This document shows, piece by piece, positions 1-7,021 of a stretch of DNA of 12,058 bases. This DNA comes from an uncultured Clostridia bacterium. GTDB lineage: Bacteria > Bacillota > Clostridia > Oscillospirales > Acutalibacteraceae. Position 1 is the stretch's first letter. Every line of letters begins with the position of its first letter. The stretch is taken from contig CALDPI010000286.1 of the NCBI GenBank assembly GCA_937912045.1, forward strand, positions 1 through 12,058. The letters are read 5' to 3'. A program made the position numbers and the translations under genes. The notes under the pieces were generated by a model. It was not told the DNA's origin and searched no databases. It was given only the letters and a program-made list of their open reading frames with translations.

Positions 1-191
1 TTTGAGGGACCCTTCGGGTTTATGGAGTGTGCTTTTTCAAGCAGTTCGTCCGTGGTATCACCCTGTGCCGAAACAACAACAATTACGTCATTGCCGGCTT
101 TATAATCCCTTTCAATAATTTTTGCCACGTTGAGTAGCTTTTCGTTGTTGGCAACCGATGAGCCGCCAAACTTCTTTACAATTAGTGCCAT
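1..191 (-). CDS. lysC: Aspartokinase, N-terminal part (runs off window)
   Basis: Aspartate kinase phosphorylates L-aspartate with ATP, the first step of the lysine, threonine and methionine branch. Only the first 63 codons are present; the gene continues beyond base 1. The translation opens MALIVKKFGGSSVANNEKL. KFGGSS at residues 7-12 is the hallmark aspartokinase nucleotide/substrate-binding motif, and VIVVVSAQGDTTDELL (about residues 37-52) matches the next conserved strand and loop. The ATG at 189-191 is preceded by GGAGG at good spacing, which fixes the start. It lies 93 bp downstream of hom on the same strand, with a candidate promoter of its own in the gap. Whether the C-terminal ACT domains, and so feedback control, are present cannot be seen. 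The motif makes the family call firm. Confidence 0.93.
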   Translation of the reverse strand, partial: MALIVKKFGGSSVANNEKLLNVAKIIERDYKAGNDVIVVVSAQGDTTDELLEKAHSINPKGPS

Positions 192-232
192 AAAATTCCT
201 CCGTTATCTCGGTACTGTAAAGCTTGTCAAAC

Positions 233-247
233 AGATATATTATATCT
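233..247. repeat. 15-bp palindrome over the lysC -10 element
   Basis: AGATATA-T-TATATCT is a perfect 7-bp inverted repeat around one central base. It contains the TATAAT of the candidate lysC promoter. It could be an operator or simply an AT-rich coincidence. There is no T-tract next to it and the loop is minimal, so it is not a terminator. Confidence 0.4.
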
Positions 248-267
248 CTGTCTGTTACATAATACAA
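239..267 (-). promoter_or_regulatory. Candidate SigA-type promoter of lysC
   Basis: Reading the minus strand, TTGTAT (-35, bases 262-267) is followed by 17 bp and a perfect TATAAT (-10, bases 239-244). The -35 is only a 3/6 match, but spacing and -10 are ideal. It lies about 48 bp upstream of the lysC ATG, giving a leader of roughly 40 nt. The leader is too short for a lysine riboswitch. The -10 sits in a 15-bp palindrome (233-247), noted separately. Confidence 0.5.
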
Positions 268-284
268 CAAAAATATGTTCTTTG

Positions 285-1493
285 TTAATCAATAACCCTG
301 AATATTCTGTATCCTTCAACACCTATTTTGTCAAGTCTTGCCTTTAAATCGCATTTTGTGGCTTTCTTGAGAATAAAGCCAAAGCTTCCGTCAGCCTCGC
401 AAGCGGTGTCAGCGTTAAATTCAGCCATAATTGCCGCCTTGTGCTTATCGTCAGCGATAACAAGGTAAGAAAAAGCAGCAGTTTCGGGATTGACAACGTA
501 ATCCTTGTCACCCTCGGACCAGAATAAATATTTTCTCGCGTGCAGGTGCTTAACACAATCAATAACGTCGGCAACAACCGCACTTGCAGTGGGGAGCTTT
601 CCTGCGCCTCTGCCGTAAAATGCAACGTCGCCAATCGCGTCGCCGCGCACCTTGATTATGTTAAATACATCCTCTGTGCTGGAAATAATGTCGGTGTTCT
701 TAATAACAGCAGGGGAAACCGCGGCAGTTATTTTGCCGTTCTCCAAAACCTTGGCATTGCCGACAAGCTTGGTCACGTAACCCATCTTTGCGTTAAGTGC
801 AATGTCGGATAGCAGCATTCCTCTGATACCGTCGGTCTTAATCTGGTCGGGATATACGTGCTTTCCAAACGCAAGAGAAGCGAGAATGCAGATTTTTCTG
901 GCCGCATCGTGTCCGTCAATATCGGCGGATGGGTCGCGCTCGGCATAGCCCAAACGCTGCGCCATAGAAAGTGCATCGTCAAATTGCATATTCTCTCTAA
1001 TCATCTTGGTGAGAATGAAGTTTGTCGTTCCGTTGAGAATACCGGTAATTTCGGTAAGGTCGTTAGCTGCAAGACATTGTGCAATAGGACGCAAAACAGG
1101 GATACCGCCGCCAACACTTGCTTCAAAAAGGAAGTTGATGTTGTTGTCCATTGCAATCTGCAAAAGCTCTGCACCCTTGGCCGCAACAAGCTCTTTATTA
1201 GAGGTTACAACACTCTTGCCTTTTAAAAGGCAGGCTTTAACATAGTCATACGCAAAGGTTGCTCCGCCTGCGGTTTCAATAACAACGCGAATGTCGTCAT
1301 CATTTAAAATGTCGTTAAAATCCTTTGTGAATTTGTCGCTGTAGGGAAGAGTGTCAAAATCACGTATGTCAAGAATATATTTAAGGTTAATTTCATTTTT
1401 TGCCTTTTGCGCCAAAAGCTCTTTGTGGTTTAGAATGATTTCTGCCACACCCGAGCCGACAACGCCGTGTCCAATAATTGCTACGTCTACCAT
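285..1493 (-). CDS. hom: Homoserine dehydrogenase
   Basis: Reduces L-aspartate 4-semialdehyde to L-homoserine with NAD(P)H, the branch point to threonine and methionine. It is 402 aa and soluble. The N-terminal Rossmann motif is IIGHGVVGSG (residues 6-15). TSNKELVA (97-104) carries the conserved Lys100. The family signature GYAERDPSADIDGHDAARK (182-200) carries Lys200, the expected catalytic lysine by family homology. NGTTNFIL (154-161) is also typical. Residues from about 340 to 402 look like a divergent ACT-type tail, as in many Hom proteins, so threonine feedback is plausible but not shown. ATG at 1493 follows AAGGAG. The gene lies 15 bp behind pheB on the same strand and is very likely cotranscribed with it. 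thrB and thrC are not adjacent here. Confidence 0.96.
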   Translation of the reverse strand: MVDVAIIGHGVVGSGVAEIILNHKELLAQKAKNEINLKYILDIRDFDTLPYSDKFTKDFNDILNDDDIRVVIETAGGATFAYDYVKACLLKGKSVVTSNKELVAAKGAELLQIAMDNNINFLFEASVGGGIPVLRPIAQCLAANDLTEITGILNGTTNFILTKMIRENMQFDDALSMAQRLGYAERDPSADIDGHDAARKICILASLAFGKHVYPDQIKTDGIRGMLLSDIALNAKMGYVTKLVGNAKVLENGKITAAVSPAVIKNTDIISSTEDVFNIIKVRGDAIGDVAFYGRGAGKLPTASAVVADVIDCVKHLHARKYLFWSEGDKDYVVNPETAAFSYLVIADDKHKAAIMAEFNADTACEADGSFGFILKKATKCDLKARLDKIGVEGYRIFRVID

Positions 1494-1508
1494 GTGTATC
1501 TCCTTAAA

Positions 1509-1934
1509 CTAAATTATTCTCTCTGCCGATACGACACCCTGAAGTGAGGTCAGCGCCTCAAGAATGTCGTCAACAGAATATTTTTCGGTGTCAATCCTTG
1601 CCGAAACGGTCAGTGCCGCAACGTTATCAGACGGAATACCCTGATTAACGGTTAAAACGTTGGCATTATATTTGTACAGCACAGCAAGGAATTCGGATAA
1701 AATGCCAGCCTCGTCCAAAAGCTGGGCACGCAGATTCACAACGTTTTGTTCGTTATAAAGAAAAACGCTGTCCTTATACTTATAAAAAGCACTGCGTGAT
1801 ATGCCGCATTTTTGAGCGGCCTCAGACGCAGTTTTAACGTCGCCGGAGGCGAGCATTTGTTTTGCTTTAAGCACGCCGACAAATATTTCGGGCAAGGCCG
1901 AAATGTTCACAAGCGCGAGTTTGTTTTTACGCAT
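1509..1934 (-). CDS. pheB: ACT domain-containing protein, PheB/UPF0735 family
   Basis: Small cytoplasmic protein of 141 aa, close to the usual ~145 aa of the UPF0735/PheB family. These are annotated as ACT-domain proteins linked to aromatic or aspartate-family amino-acid genes; their biochemical role is not settled. The N-terminal part has a helix-turn-helix-like segment, EAAQKCGISRSAFYKYKDSVF (about 38-58), the most family-specific stretch. An ACT domain follows from about 66 to 141, with LLDEAGILSEFLAVL and the NQGIP turn. I start at the ATG at 1932-1934, after a GGTGG-type RBS. The frame stays open upstream to a TTG at 2006, but that TTG lies in the promoter -35. First gene of the pheB-hom unit; the context suggests an amino-acid-sensing role, which is inference. 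Confidence 0.9.
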   Translation of the reverse strand: MRKNKLALVNISALPEIFVGVLKAKQMLASGDVKTASEAAQKCGISRSAFYKYKDSVFLYNEQNVVNLRAQLLDEAGILSEFLAVLYKYNANVLTVNQGIPSDNVAALTVSARIDTEKYSVDDILEALTSLQGVVSAERII

Positions 1935-1977
1935 CTTTTGTCCACCACCCAAAAACAGTTGTTTTTTAACAAAGAGG

Positions 1978-2006
1978 ATAATACCACATATTTTTACTAA
2001 AATCAA
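1978..2006 (-). promoter_or_regulatory. SigA-type promoter of pheB-hom
   Basis: On the minus strand, TTGATT (bases 2001-2006), 17 bp, then TATTAT (bases 1978-1983). Transcription should begin near 1971, giving a leader of about 36 nt before the pheB ATG. That is too short for a T-box or riboswitch. Confidence 0.7.
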
Positions 2007-2043
2007 GTAAATAATAAAAATTTGTTAATTTTAAATATAAATA

Positions 2044-2072
2044 TTGATATATTGGGAAAAATAGGTTATTAT
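2044..2072 (+). promoter_or_regulatory. SigA-type promoter of the ytvI-like gene
   Basis: TTGATA (2044-2049), a 17-bp spacer, then TATTAT (2067-2072). The expected start near 2079 leaves a ~20-nt leader before the GTG at 2099. It diverges from the pheB promoter, with the two -35 boxes 37 bp apart. Confidence 0.7.
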
Positions 2073-2098
2073 ATTGACAGATTTGGAGGGATTTATAA

Positions 2099-3175
2099 GT
2101 GAATGTTGAATATAAAAAACGCTTTTTGATTGATACGGCGTTTGTTGTGCTCATAGCCGCAATGCTATATTTTTTGTTCAAATTTTGCACGATATATCTG
2201 TTGCCGTTTGTGATAGGTCTTCTTCTTGCAATTTTGGTACAGCGACCTGCACAGTTTATTGAGAAAAAGTTGAAAATCAAAAAAAGCCTCGTTTCGGTGT
2301 TGCTCGTAATTATACTGTATTTGCTCACACTTGTGCTTTTATCCTGGCTTTGCGTTTTTCTTTATAACAGGGCATCGCACTTCATTTCTATAGCTCCCTC
2401 GTATCTGACGGTTGTTAAGGATGTTTTTGGTGACGTTAACGCAAAGTTTTCCGACTTTATGAAAGAACTTCCCGAAAGTGTTTCCTCTGCAATTCAAAAC
2501 CTGCCGGACACCTTTTTGAAAAAACTGACCGACGTTGTGACAAGTCTTTTGTCATCCTCAGCCACAATCGTTGCAAAGGATGCACCCAGCCTTCTTATAA
2601 CAATTATTGTTACGGTTGTTGCAAGCTGCTATATCGCCAAGGACTATGACGTTTTAATGGCGTTTTTGCACAGACACATTTCAAACAGGGCCAACCTGAT
2701 AATTGCAGAAATTAAGAAAATTTTCTTTGAAAGCGTGTTTAAACTTTTAAAGGGCTATTTGCTGCTGATGCTTATAACCTTTGCAGAGCTCAGCATCGGC
2801 TTTGCGATTATTGGGGTTAAAAATCCCGTCAGCGTTGCCGCAATCGTTGCGTTTGTTGACGTGCTGCCGGTTTTGGGCACTGGCGCCGTCGTCATACCCT
2901 GGGCGATAATTTCACTAATTTCGGGCAACATCTGGCGCGCGATTGGCCTTGCTGTAATTTATCTGGTTGTCGTCATTGTTAGAAACTTCTTAGAGCCTAA
3001 GGTAATCGGTGACCAGGTAGGTCTCCATCCGCTGATAACCCTGCTTGCAATCTTTGTGGGATTACGGCTTTTCGGAATAATCGGACTTTTCCTCTGTCCG
3101 ATAGCAATAATTGTTGTTTACGGACTGCAAAAGAAAGGCGTTATAGATATTTTCGGCCGAAAGAGTCAAGCATAA
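2099..3175 (+). CDS. ytvI: AI-2E family membrane protein, YtvI-like (sporulation integral membrane protein)
   Basis: Polytopic membrane protein of 358 aa, the normal size for AI-2E/PerM-family proteins. Hydrophobic segments lie near residues 10-28, 31-48, 64-88, 164-180, 217-238, 243-275, 281-296 and 310-342. A large polar/amphipathic region from about 90 to 160 separates the N- and C-terminal membrane blocks, as is usual here. DVLPVLGTGAVVIPW (254-268) and EPKVIGDQVGLHPL (299-312) are the strongest family motifs and fit the YtvI subgroup. In spore-formers YtvI is annotated as a sporulation membrane protein; the transported substrate is unknown. GTG start at 2099 after GGAGGG (2085-2090). The visible promoter looks SigA-like, not SigE-like, so sporulation-specific expression is not supported by sequence. 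Monocistronic: a terminator follows directly. Confidence 0.85.
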   Translation: MNVEYKKRFLIDTAFVVLIAAMLYFLFKFCTIYLLPFVIGLLLAILVQRPAQFIEKKLKIKKSLVSVLLVIILYLLTLVLLSWLCVFLYNRASHFISIAPSYLTVVKDVFGDVNAKFSDFMKELPESVSSAIQNLPDTFLKKLTDVVTSLLSSSATIVAKDAPSLLITIIVTVVASCYIAKDYDVLMAFLHRHISNRANLIIAEIKKIFFESVFKLLKGYLLLMLITFAELSIGFAIIGVKNPVSVAAIVAFVDVLPVLGTGAVVIPWAIISLISGNIWRAIGLAVIYLVVVIVRNFLEPKVIGDQVGLHPLITLLAIFVGLRLFGIIGLFLCPIAIIVVYGLQKKGVIDIFGRKSQA

Positions 3176-3178
3176 AAT

Positions 3179-3209
3179 TAAAACACCTGTGATTCACAGG
3201 TGTTTTTTT
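3179..3209 (+). terminator. Rho-independent terminator after the ytvI-like gene
   Basis: A perfect 10-bp stem, AAACACCTGT (3181-3190) with ACAGGTGTTT (3196-3205), closes a 5-nt loop (GATTC). An A-tract precedes it and a T-tract runs to 3209. It begins a few bases after the stop codon. Confidence 0.92.
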
Positions 3210-3236
3210 GTTTGCCCAAAAAATGCCAGTCCGCAT

Positions 3237-3269
3237 AGTATATAGTGTATTGTCTTGATACGATATACT
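3237..3269. promoter_or_regulatory. Inverted repeat with TATACT, possible operator/promoter of the DUF3343 gene
   Basis: AGTATAT (3237-3243) and ATATACT (3263-3269) form a 7-bp inverted repeat. A second inner pair is GTAT (3247-3250) and ATAC (3258-3261). The right arm contains TATACT, a fair -10, 25 bp before the ATG at 3295. No matching -35 is seen. A promoter must lie in this gap because a strong terminator precedes it, so a regulatory role is plausible but unproven. Confidence 0.35.
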
Positions 3270-3294
3270 GTCGTCCTATTGGAGTGAAAAAAAT

Positions 3295-3510
3295 ATGCAT
3301 AATTATATGGTCGTTACAGGAACCGTCACATACGCCATTAGGGGACGCGATTTGTTAAGGCGCAACGGATATAAAGCAAATATGGAAAAGACAAAAAGCG
3401 GACTCAAAAACGGTTGTGGGTATAGTATTACGGTTTCGGGCGACATCGAAAAAATAGAAGAGCTTTTGCGAAGTGCAGGCATAAAAATTCTTGAAATTAT
3501 TGAAAAATAA
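3295..3510 (+). CDS. DUF3343-like small protein (putative Se/S carrier-like)
   Basis: A 71-aa soluble protein that resembles the DUF3343 family, sometimes described as putative selenium/sulfur carrier-like proteins; no reaction has been established. It has a beta-strand-like start (NYMVVTGTVTYAIRG), a helix with LLRRNGY (21-27), and a central NGCGYSITV (39-47) whose single conserved Cys41 would be the candidate thiol. A C-terminal helix and strand follow. The size fits the family (70-90 aa). ATG at 3295 follows GGAGTG (3281-3286). Its downstream neighbour is a class V aminotransferase/cysteine desulfurase, a pairing recurrent in Firmicutes, which fits a sulfur- or selenium-handling role. A hairpin terminator lies just after the stop codon, so expression of the two is probably uneven. 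Confidence 0.72.
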   Translation: MHNYMVVTGTVTYAIRGRDLLRRNGYKANMEKTKSGLKNGCGYSITVSGDIEKIEELLRSAGIKILEIIEK

Positions 3511-3513
3511 GCA

Positions 3514-3544
3514 AAAAAACGCCACGGAAGCAGTGGCGTTTTTT
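3514..3544 (+). terminator. Intrinsic terminator or attenuator between the DUF3343 gene and the desulfurase gene
   Basis: AAAAAACGCCAC and GTGGCGTTTTTT pair perfectly around a 7-nt loop (3526-3532). The GC core is CGCCAC/GTGGCG, followed by six Ts. Only about 3 bases separate it from the next gene's RBS (AGGGAGGG). No promoter fits between it and that gene, so partial read-through is needed unless another start exists. Confidence 0.8.
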
Positions 3545-3561
3545 AAAAGGGAGGGAATATA

Positions 3562-4692
3562 TTGATATATCTTGATAACGCAGCGACAACAGGCAGAAAA
3601 CCGCAACAGGTAATAAACGCGGTCAGTACTGCTCTCAGCAAATATTCCGCAAACCCGGGCAGAAGCGGCCACGCACTATCCGAGAGTGCAGCAATGCTTG
3701 TGTATTCCGCGCGGGAAAGGGTGGCAGATTTTTTTGGTGCAGAACCGTCCGAGGTTGTCTTTACACTTAATTGTTCCCTCTCGCTTAATATGGCGATAAA
3801 GGGGATGGTGAAAAAGGGCGACCACGTGATAATTTCATCATATGAGCATAACGCTGTTCTGCGCCCTGTTTATAAGCTTGCAGAGGACGGGGTGATAGAG
3901 CTTGATATCGCAAAGGTTATTGTGGGGGATAATGAAGCAACCTATAGGTCATTTGAACACCTTATAAGAAGTAATACGAAATTAATAATATGCACACACG
4001 CGTCAAACGTCACAGGTGAAATTATGCCGATACGTGCGCTTTGTAAGCTGTGCAGGGAAAAGGGCATAACCTTTATTGTCGATGCAGCGCAGACGGCAGG
4101 AATAATACCCATTGATATGAGTGATGGCATAGATTATCTGTGTGTGGCGGCACACAAAGGACTATATGCGCCCATGGGCACAGGAATTCTTATATGTAAA
4201 AAGCCGCTTAATGACACCATTATAGAGGGTGGAACAGGAACCTTTTCGAATATGCTGAAGCAGCCTAAGGATATGCCCGAAAGGCTTGAAAGCGGCACGC
4301 TCAACGTTCCGGGAATAGCGGGTATTAAGGCAGGAATAGATTTTTTGGAAACGCAGGGACTCAAAAAAATTCACCGGCACGAAATATCCCTTTTGCAAAC
4401 ACTTTATGACGGGCTTTATACTTTGCCGGGGGTCAGGCTTTACACCGCGCGTCCCACAGCGGATAAATATGCCCCTGTGCTTTCCTTTAACGTGGAGGGT
4501 AAAAACAGTATGGAAACGGCTGCACACCTGTCAAAAAACGGCATAGCAGTGCGTGCAGGACTTCATTGCGCGGTGCTCGCGCATAAAACACTCGGCACGG
4601 TCGATGTCGGCACTGTGCGTGTATGCCCATCGGTATATAACACAAAAACCGATGTTTTATCACTTCTAAAGGCCATAAAAACACTAAAATAA
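3562..4692 (+). CDS. Cysteine desulfurase family protein (class V aminotransferase)
   Basis: PLP enzyme of 376 aa, expected to release sulfur (or selenium) from cysteine-type substrates as an enzyme persulfide. MIYLDNAATT is the classic start. SYEHNA (93-98) holds His96, which stacks on PLP. IVDAAQTAG (172-180) holds Asp174, and AAHKG (196-200) gives the Schiff-base Lys199. RAGLHCA (331-337) gives Cys336, placed as in SufS-type (group II) desulfurases. The C-terminal GTVRVCPSVYNT (350-361) has Cys where Ser is common. It fits the subfamily modelled as TIGR01977 better than IscS/NifS; I infer this from overall look only. TTG start at 3562, after AGGGAGGG. No scaffold (IscU/SufU) gene is nearby. 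Partner: the DUF3343-like gene upstream. The exact substrate is not decidable here. Confidence 0.88.
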   Translation: MIYLDNAATTGRKPQQVINAVSTALSKYSANPGRSGHALSESAAMLVYSARERVADFFGAEPSEVVFTLNCSLSLNMAIKGMVKKGDHVIISSYEHNAVLRPVYKLAEDGVIELDIAKVIVGDNEATYRSFEHLIRSNTKLIICTHASNVTGEIMPIRALCKLCREKGITFIVDAAQTAGIIPIDMSDGIDYLCVAAHKGLYAPMGTGILICKKPLNDTIIEGGTGTFSNMLKQPKDMPERLESGTLNVPGIAGIKAGIDFLETQGLKKIHRHEISLLQTLYDGLYTLPGVRLYTARPTADKYAPVLSFNVEGKNSMETAAHLSKNGIAVRAGLHCAVLAHKTLGTVDVGTVRVCPSVYNTKTDVLSLLKAIKTLK

Positions 4693-4716
4693 TCGAAAAA
4701 AGTTGCAAAAAAACTA

Positions 4717-4744
4717 TTGAATATATTTTATTATATGATAAAAT
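4717..4744 (+). promoter_or_regulatory. Candidate promoter of cdaA-cdaR
   Basis: TTGAAT (4717-4722), a 16-bp spacer and TAAAAT (4739-4744) lie about 37 bp before the cdaA start. The whole gap is very AT-rich, so the exact boxes are uncertain. No terminator is visible after the desulfurase gene, so read-through into cdaA is also possible. Confidence 0.4.
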
Positions 4745-4781
4745 AAAATAGAGATATTTTTGGAAGTGAGGATGTGAAACC

Positions 4782-5651
4782 GTGGGAAGCTTTTTCAGTT
4801 CATTAGCAGGCGTTTTTGAACAGGTTTTTTTCGCCCTTAAAAACATAAGGGTTTTTGACATTATTGATATTCTTGTTATTGCCTTCGTAATTTACAAGTG
4901 CGTTGACTTCTTTAAAAAATCACGTGCAGGTCAGCTTATGAAGGGCGTGTTTATGCTGCTCATCATATTCCTGCTTGCACAGTGGCTGGACTTGGTTACA
5001 CTCAAGTGGCTGCTTAATAAGCTTATCGATTCTGCGATTGTCGTCGTTGCAATAATTTTCCAGCCCGAGCTTCGTCGCGTGCTTGAACGTGTCGGTCGCG
5101 GTCAGCTTGGCGGCTCGAGGGTGATAAACGACGAAAGCGAGAATCTGCTCCACTGTATCGACGCGGTTTGTAAATCCTGTGCCTCCATGCAGGAGCAGAA
5201 AATCGGTGCTCTTATAGTGTTTGAGCGTTCCACCCTCCTCAGCGAAATTGCCGACACAGGTACCCTGATTGATGCAGAGGCTTCCACACAGCTCATTTCA
5301 AACGTCTTCTTCCCAAAGTCACCTCTTCACGACGGTGCACTCCTTTTGCGTGAGGGAAGGCTACTGTCGGCAGGCTGTATTTTGCCGCTGACCTCTAACG
5401 AAAACATTAATTCAAGCCTTGGCACCCGACACAGAGCTGCGATTGGCCTCAGCGAAAACTCCGATGCCGCAGTTGTGGTTGTGTCTGAGGAAACAGGCAC
5501 CATATCTGTCGCTGTCAACGGCGAGATTAAACGTAACTACAATATGATTACCCTGCGTGAAGAACTAAACCGACTGCTTTTCGTCGATGAAAGCAGAATT
5601 GCAGGGGACAGTTTCTTTACTAAAATAAAAAATAAGTTTGTACGCAAATAA
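4782..5651 (+). CDS. cdaA: Diadenylate cyclase CdaA
   Basis: Makes cyclic di-AMP from two ATP at the membrane; this signal controls potassium/osmolyte transport and wall homeostasis in Firmicutes. It is 289 aa, slightly longer than the usual ~273. Three N-terminal membrane segments lie near residues 24-43, 53-68 and 79-94, ending at the conserved FQPELRRVLERVGRG (93-107). The DAC domain (about 110-270) carries PLHDGA (181-186) with the catalytic DGA at 184-186. LGTRHRAAIGLSE (213-225) has the RHR at 216-218, and SEETG (245-249) follows. All key motifs are intact, so activity is expected. GTG start at 4782 after GTGAGG; the spacing is a little long, but the nearby ATG is out of frame. cdaR follows 17 bp later. 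Confidence 0.95.
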   Translation: MGSFFSSLAGVFEQVFFALKNIRVFDIIDILVIAFVIYKCVDFFKKSRAGQLMKGVFMLLIIFLLAQWLDLVTLKWLLNKLIDSAIVVVAIIFQPELRRVLERVGRGQLGGSRVINDESENLLHCIDAVCKSCASMQEQKIGALIVFERSTLLSEIADTGTLIDAEASTQLISNVFFPKSPLHDGALLLREGRLLSAGCILPLTSNENINSSLGTRHRAAIGLSENSDAAVVVVSEETGTISVAVNGEIKRNYNMITLREELNRLLFVDESRIAGDSFFTKIKNKFVRK

Positions 5652-5668
5652 TTGAAAGGAGAATTAAA

Positions 5669-6919
5669 GTGGCAGTAAAAAAAGATTTTTTCAAAAAACT
5701 GTTTTCCAACAACAAGTTTGTGCTTATATTCTCCTTGGTTACTGCTTTTGTTTTTTGGATGGGCATCACAATCGTGGAAAATCCCGAGCGTGATACCACC
5801 TTCAGTAACATAACGATTTCCGTCGTTACAGACGGCACCGCCGCCGGCGAGCTGGGTCTTGATTTGATTTCCATAAGCTCTCCGACAGCCACCGTAAAGG
5901 TCAGCGGACCGAGCTACGTTCTCGCCTCTCTTGAGGCGACCGACATTTCGGTTGCTTTGCCGCTTGCCGACGTTACAGAAGCAGGAAAATATGATATTGC
6001 ACTTAATGCAGCGTCCGCAACGGGCGGTGTAAATATTGTTGGCATTACACCTGCAAAGGTTACGGCAGTTTTCGACTATACCGATACAAAGCAGTTCGAC
6101 GTTGAGGTTGAGGCTATCGGTGCGGTTGCCGTGTCGGGCTTGGTTGCCGATACACCAACGGTCAGCAACAATGCTGATGCAACCGTTGCCATCACCGGAC
6201 CGAGAAGTGAGCTTTCTAAAATCGCCCGTGTTGTTGCCGTTGCAAAGGTTAACGAGACGTTGAGCGCGACAGAATCCTTCAGCGCGGCGCTTCACCTTTA
6301 TGATGCAGACGGTAACGAGCTTGACAGCAGTGTTTACTCCATCCCAACCGAAGAGGTAAAGATTACCGTTCCAATACTGAAGCAAAAGGTTCTTCCGCTT
6401 AAGGTCACCTTTGCAAACAAGCCCGATTATTACACCAAAAACGACGTGCCCTATAATGTAAGCGCAACGAGGGTTACGGTGCTTGGTCCTGCAACTACGG
6501 TTGACGAGCTGGATGCAATCTCGCTTGCCCCGATTGATTTTGACAGCATCACCTCAAGCAACAACAAGTTTGACGTTGCACCCACACTGCCAAACGGTGT
6601 TAAACTGGCAGAAAACGTTGAGGTTGTCACGGTAACGGTAAATACAAACGGCTTCCAGGAGAGCACCTTTACGGTTAATAATTTTGAGTTCAAGAACATC
6701 ACAAACGGTCTTGTCTCAACCGCAACGTCTATAAAGAACGTTAAAATTTGCGGTCCGCGTTCAACTCTGCGCAAGCTGAAAGCAAGCGACCTTTATGCAG
6801 TTGCTGACCTTTCGGGTAAAACCGCAGGTGAATACACCGTGGCTGTCAGGGTTTATTCAAAGGCCTATGACAACATCTGGCAGGTAGGCACCTATAACGT
6901 TGTGGTTACCATAAAATAA
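5669..6919 (+). CDS. cdaR: CdaR, YbbR-domain regulator of CdaA
   Basis: Membrane-anchored extracytoplasmic protein of 416 aa; in the family it binds CdaA and tunes c-di-AMP output. A short basic N-terminus is followed by one membrane segment (about residues 17-35), then a long polar region outside the cell. Four YbbR repeats can be counted by their GP turn: VSGPSYVLASL (GP at 80-81), ITGPRSELSKI (177-178), VLGPATTVDEL (273-274) and ICGPRSTLRKL (362-363). Four is the usual maximum for Firmicutes CdaR. GTG start at 5669 behind AAAGGAGAA. Cotranscribed with cdaA. The standard third gene, glmM, is missing: a hairpin terminator and an unrelated unit follow. Confidence 0.92.
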   Translation: MAVKKDFFKKLFSNNKFVLIFSLVTAFVFWMGITIVENPERDTTFSNITISVVTDGTAAGELGLDLISISSPTATVKVSGPSYVLASLEATDISVALPLADVTEAGKYDIALNAASATGGVNIVGITPAKVTAVFDYTDTKQFDVEVEAIGAVAVSGLVADTPTVSNNADATVAITGPRSELSKIARVVAVAKVNETLSATESFSAALHLYDADGNELDSSVYSIPTEEVKITVPILKQKVLPLKVTFANKPDYYTKNDVPYNVSATRVTVLGPATTVDELDAISLAPIDFDSITSSNNKFDVAPTLPNGVKLAENVEVVTVTVNTNGFQESTFTVNNFEFKNITNGLVSTATSIKNVKICGPRSTLRKLKASDLYAVADLSGKTAGEYTVAVRVYSKAYDNIWQVGTYNVVVTIK

Positions 6920-6920
6920 A

Positions 6921-6973
6921 AAATCGGCGGGTCATACGCGATATATTGCGCTATGTGACTCGCCGTTATTTTT
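6921..6973 (+). terminator. Terminator after cdaR
   Basis: CGGCG (6925-6929) pairs with CGCCG (6961-6965). Interior pairing GTCA/TGAC and CGC/GCG gives a long, bulged stem around a small AT loop. TTATTTTT follows. The hairpin is imperfect but is backed by its position two bases after the stop. Confidence 0.75.
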
Positions 6974-6975
6974 CA

Positions 6976-7005
6976 CTGTCAAAAAATTACGCTCAACCAT
7001 ATTAT
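6976..7005 (+). promoter_or_regulatory. Candidate promoter of the small membrane protein-recD2-comF unit
   Basis: CTGTCA (6976-6981, 4/6 to consensus), an 18-bp spacer and TATTAT (7000-7005). A promoter is needed just here because the cdaR terminator ends at 6973. The -10 ends 16 nt before the ATG at 7022, which predicts a very short leader. Confidence 0.35.
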
Positions 7006-7021
7006 GTTATGGGGTGAGCAT

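Noticed and set aside
1935..2006. An upstream TTG start that would lengthen pheB by 24 residues.
   Set aside because: The TTG is the first part of the promoter -35 (TTGATT), the extra residues do not fit the family, and the ATG at 1934 has an RBS.
3234..3242. A CATAGTATA match to the SigK -10 pattern upstream of the DUF3343 gene.
   Set aside because: There is no matching -35 at the right spacing, and it overlaps an AT-rich inverted repeat that explains the string.
5537..6385. A 282-codon open frame on the minus strand opposite cdaA/cdaR.
   Set aside because: It has no RBS or recognisable domain, has a Cys/Asn/Arg-rich composition typical of antisense frames, and lies opposite two well-identified genes.
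7004..7021. An earlier in-frame ATG for the small membrane protein.
   Set aside because: It falls in the candidate -10, has no RBS in front, and GGGGTGA is positioned for the ATG at 7022.
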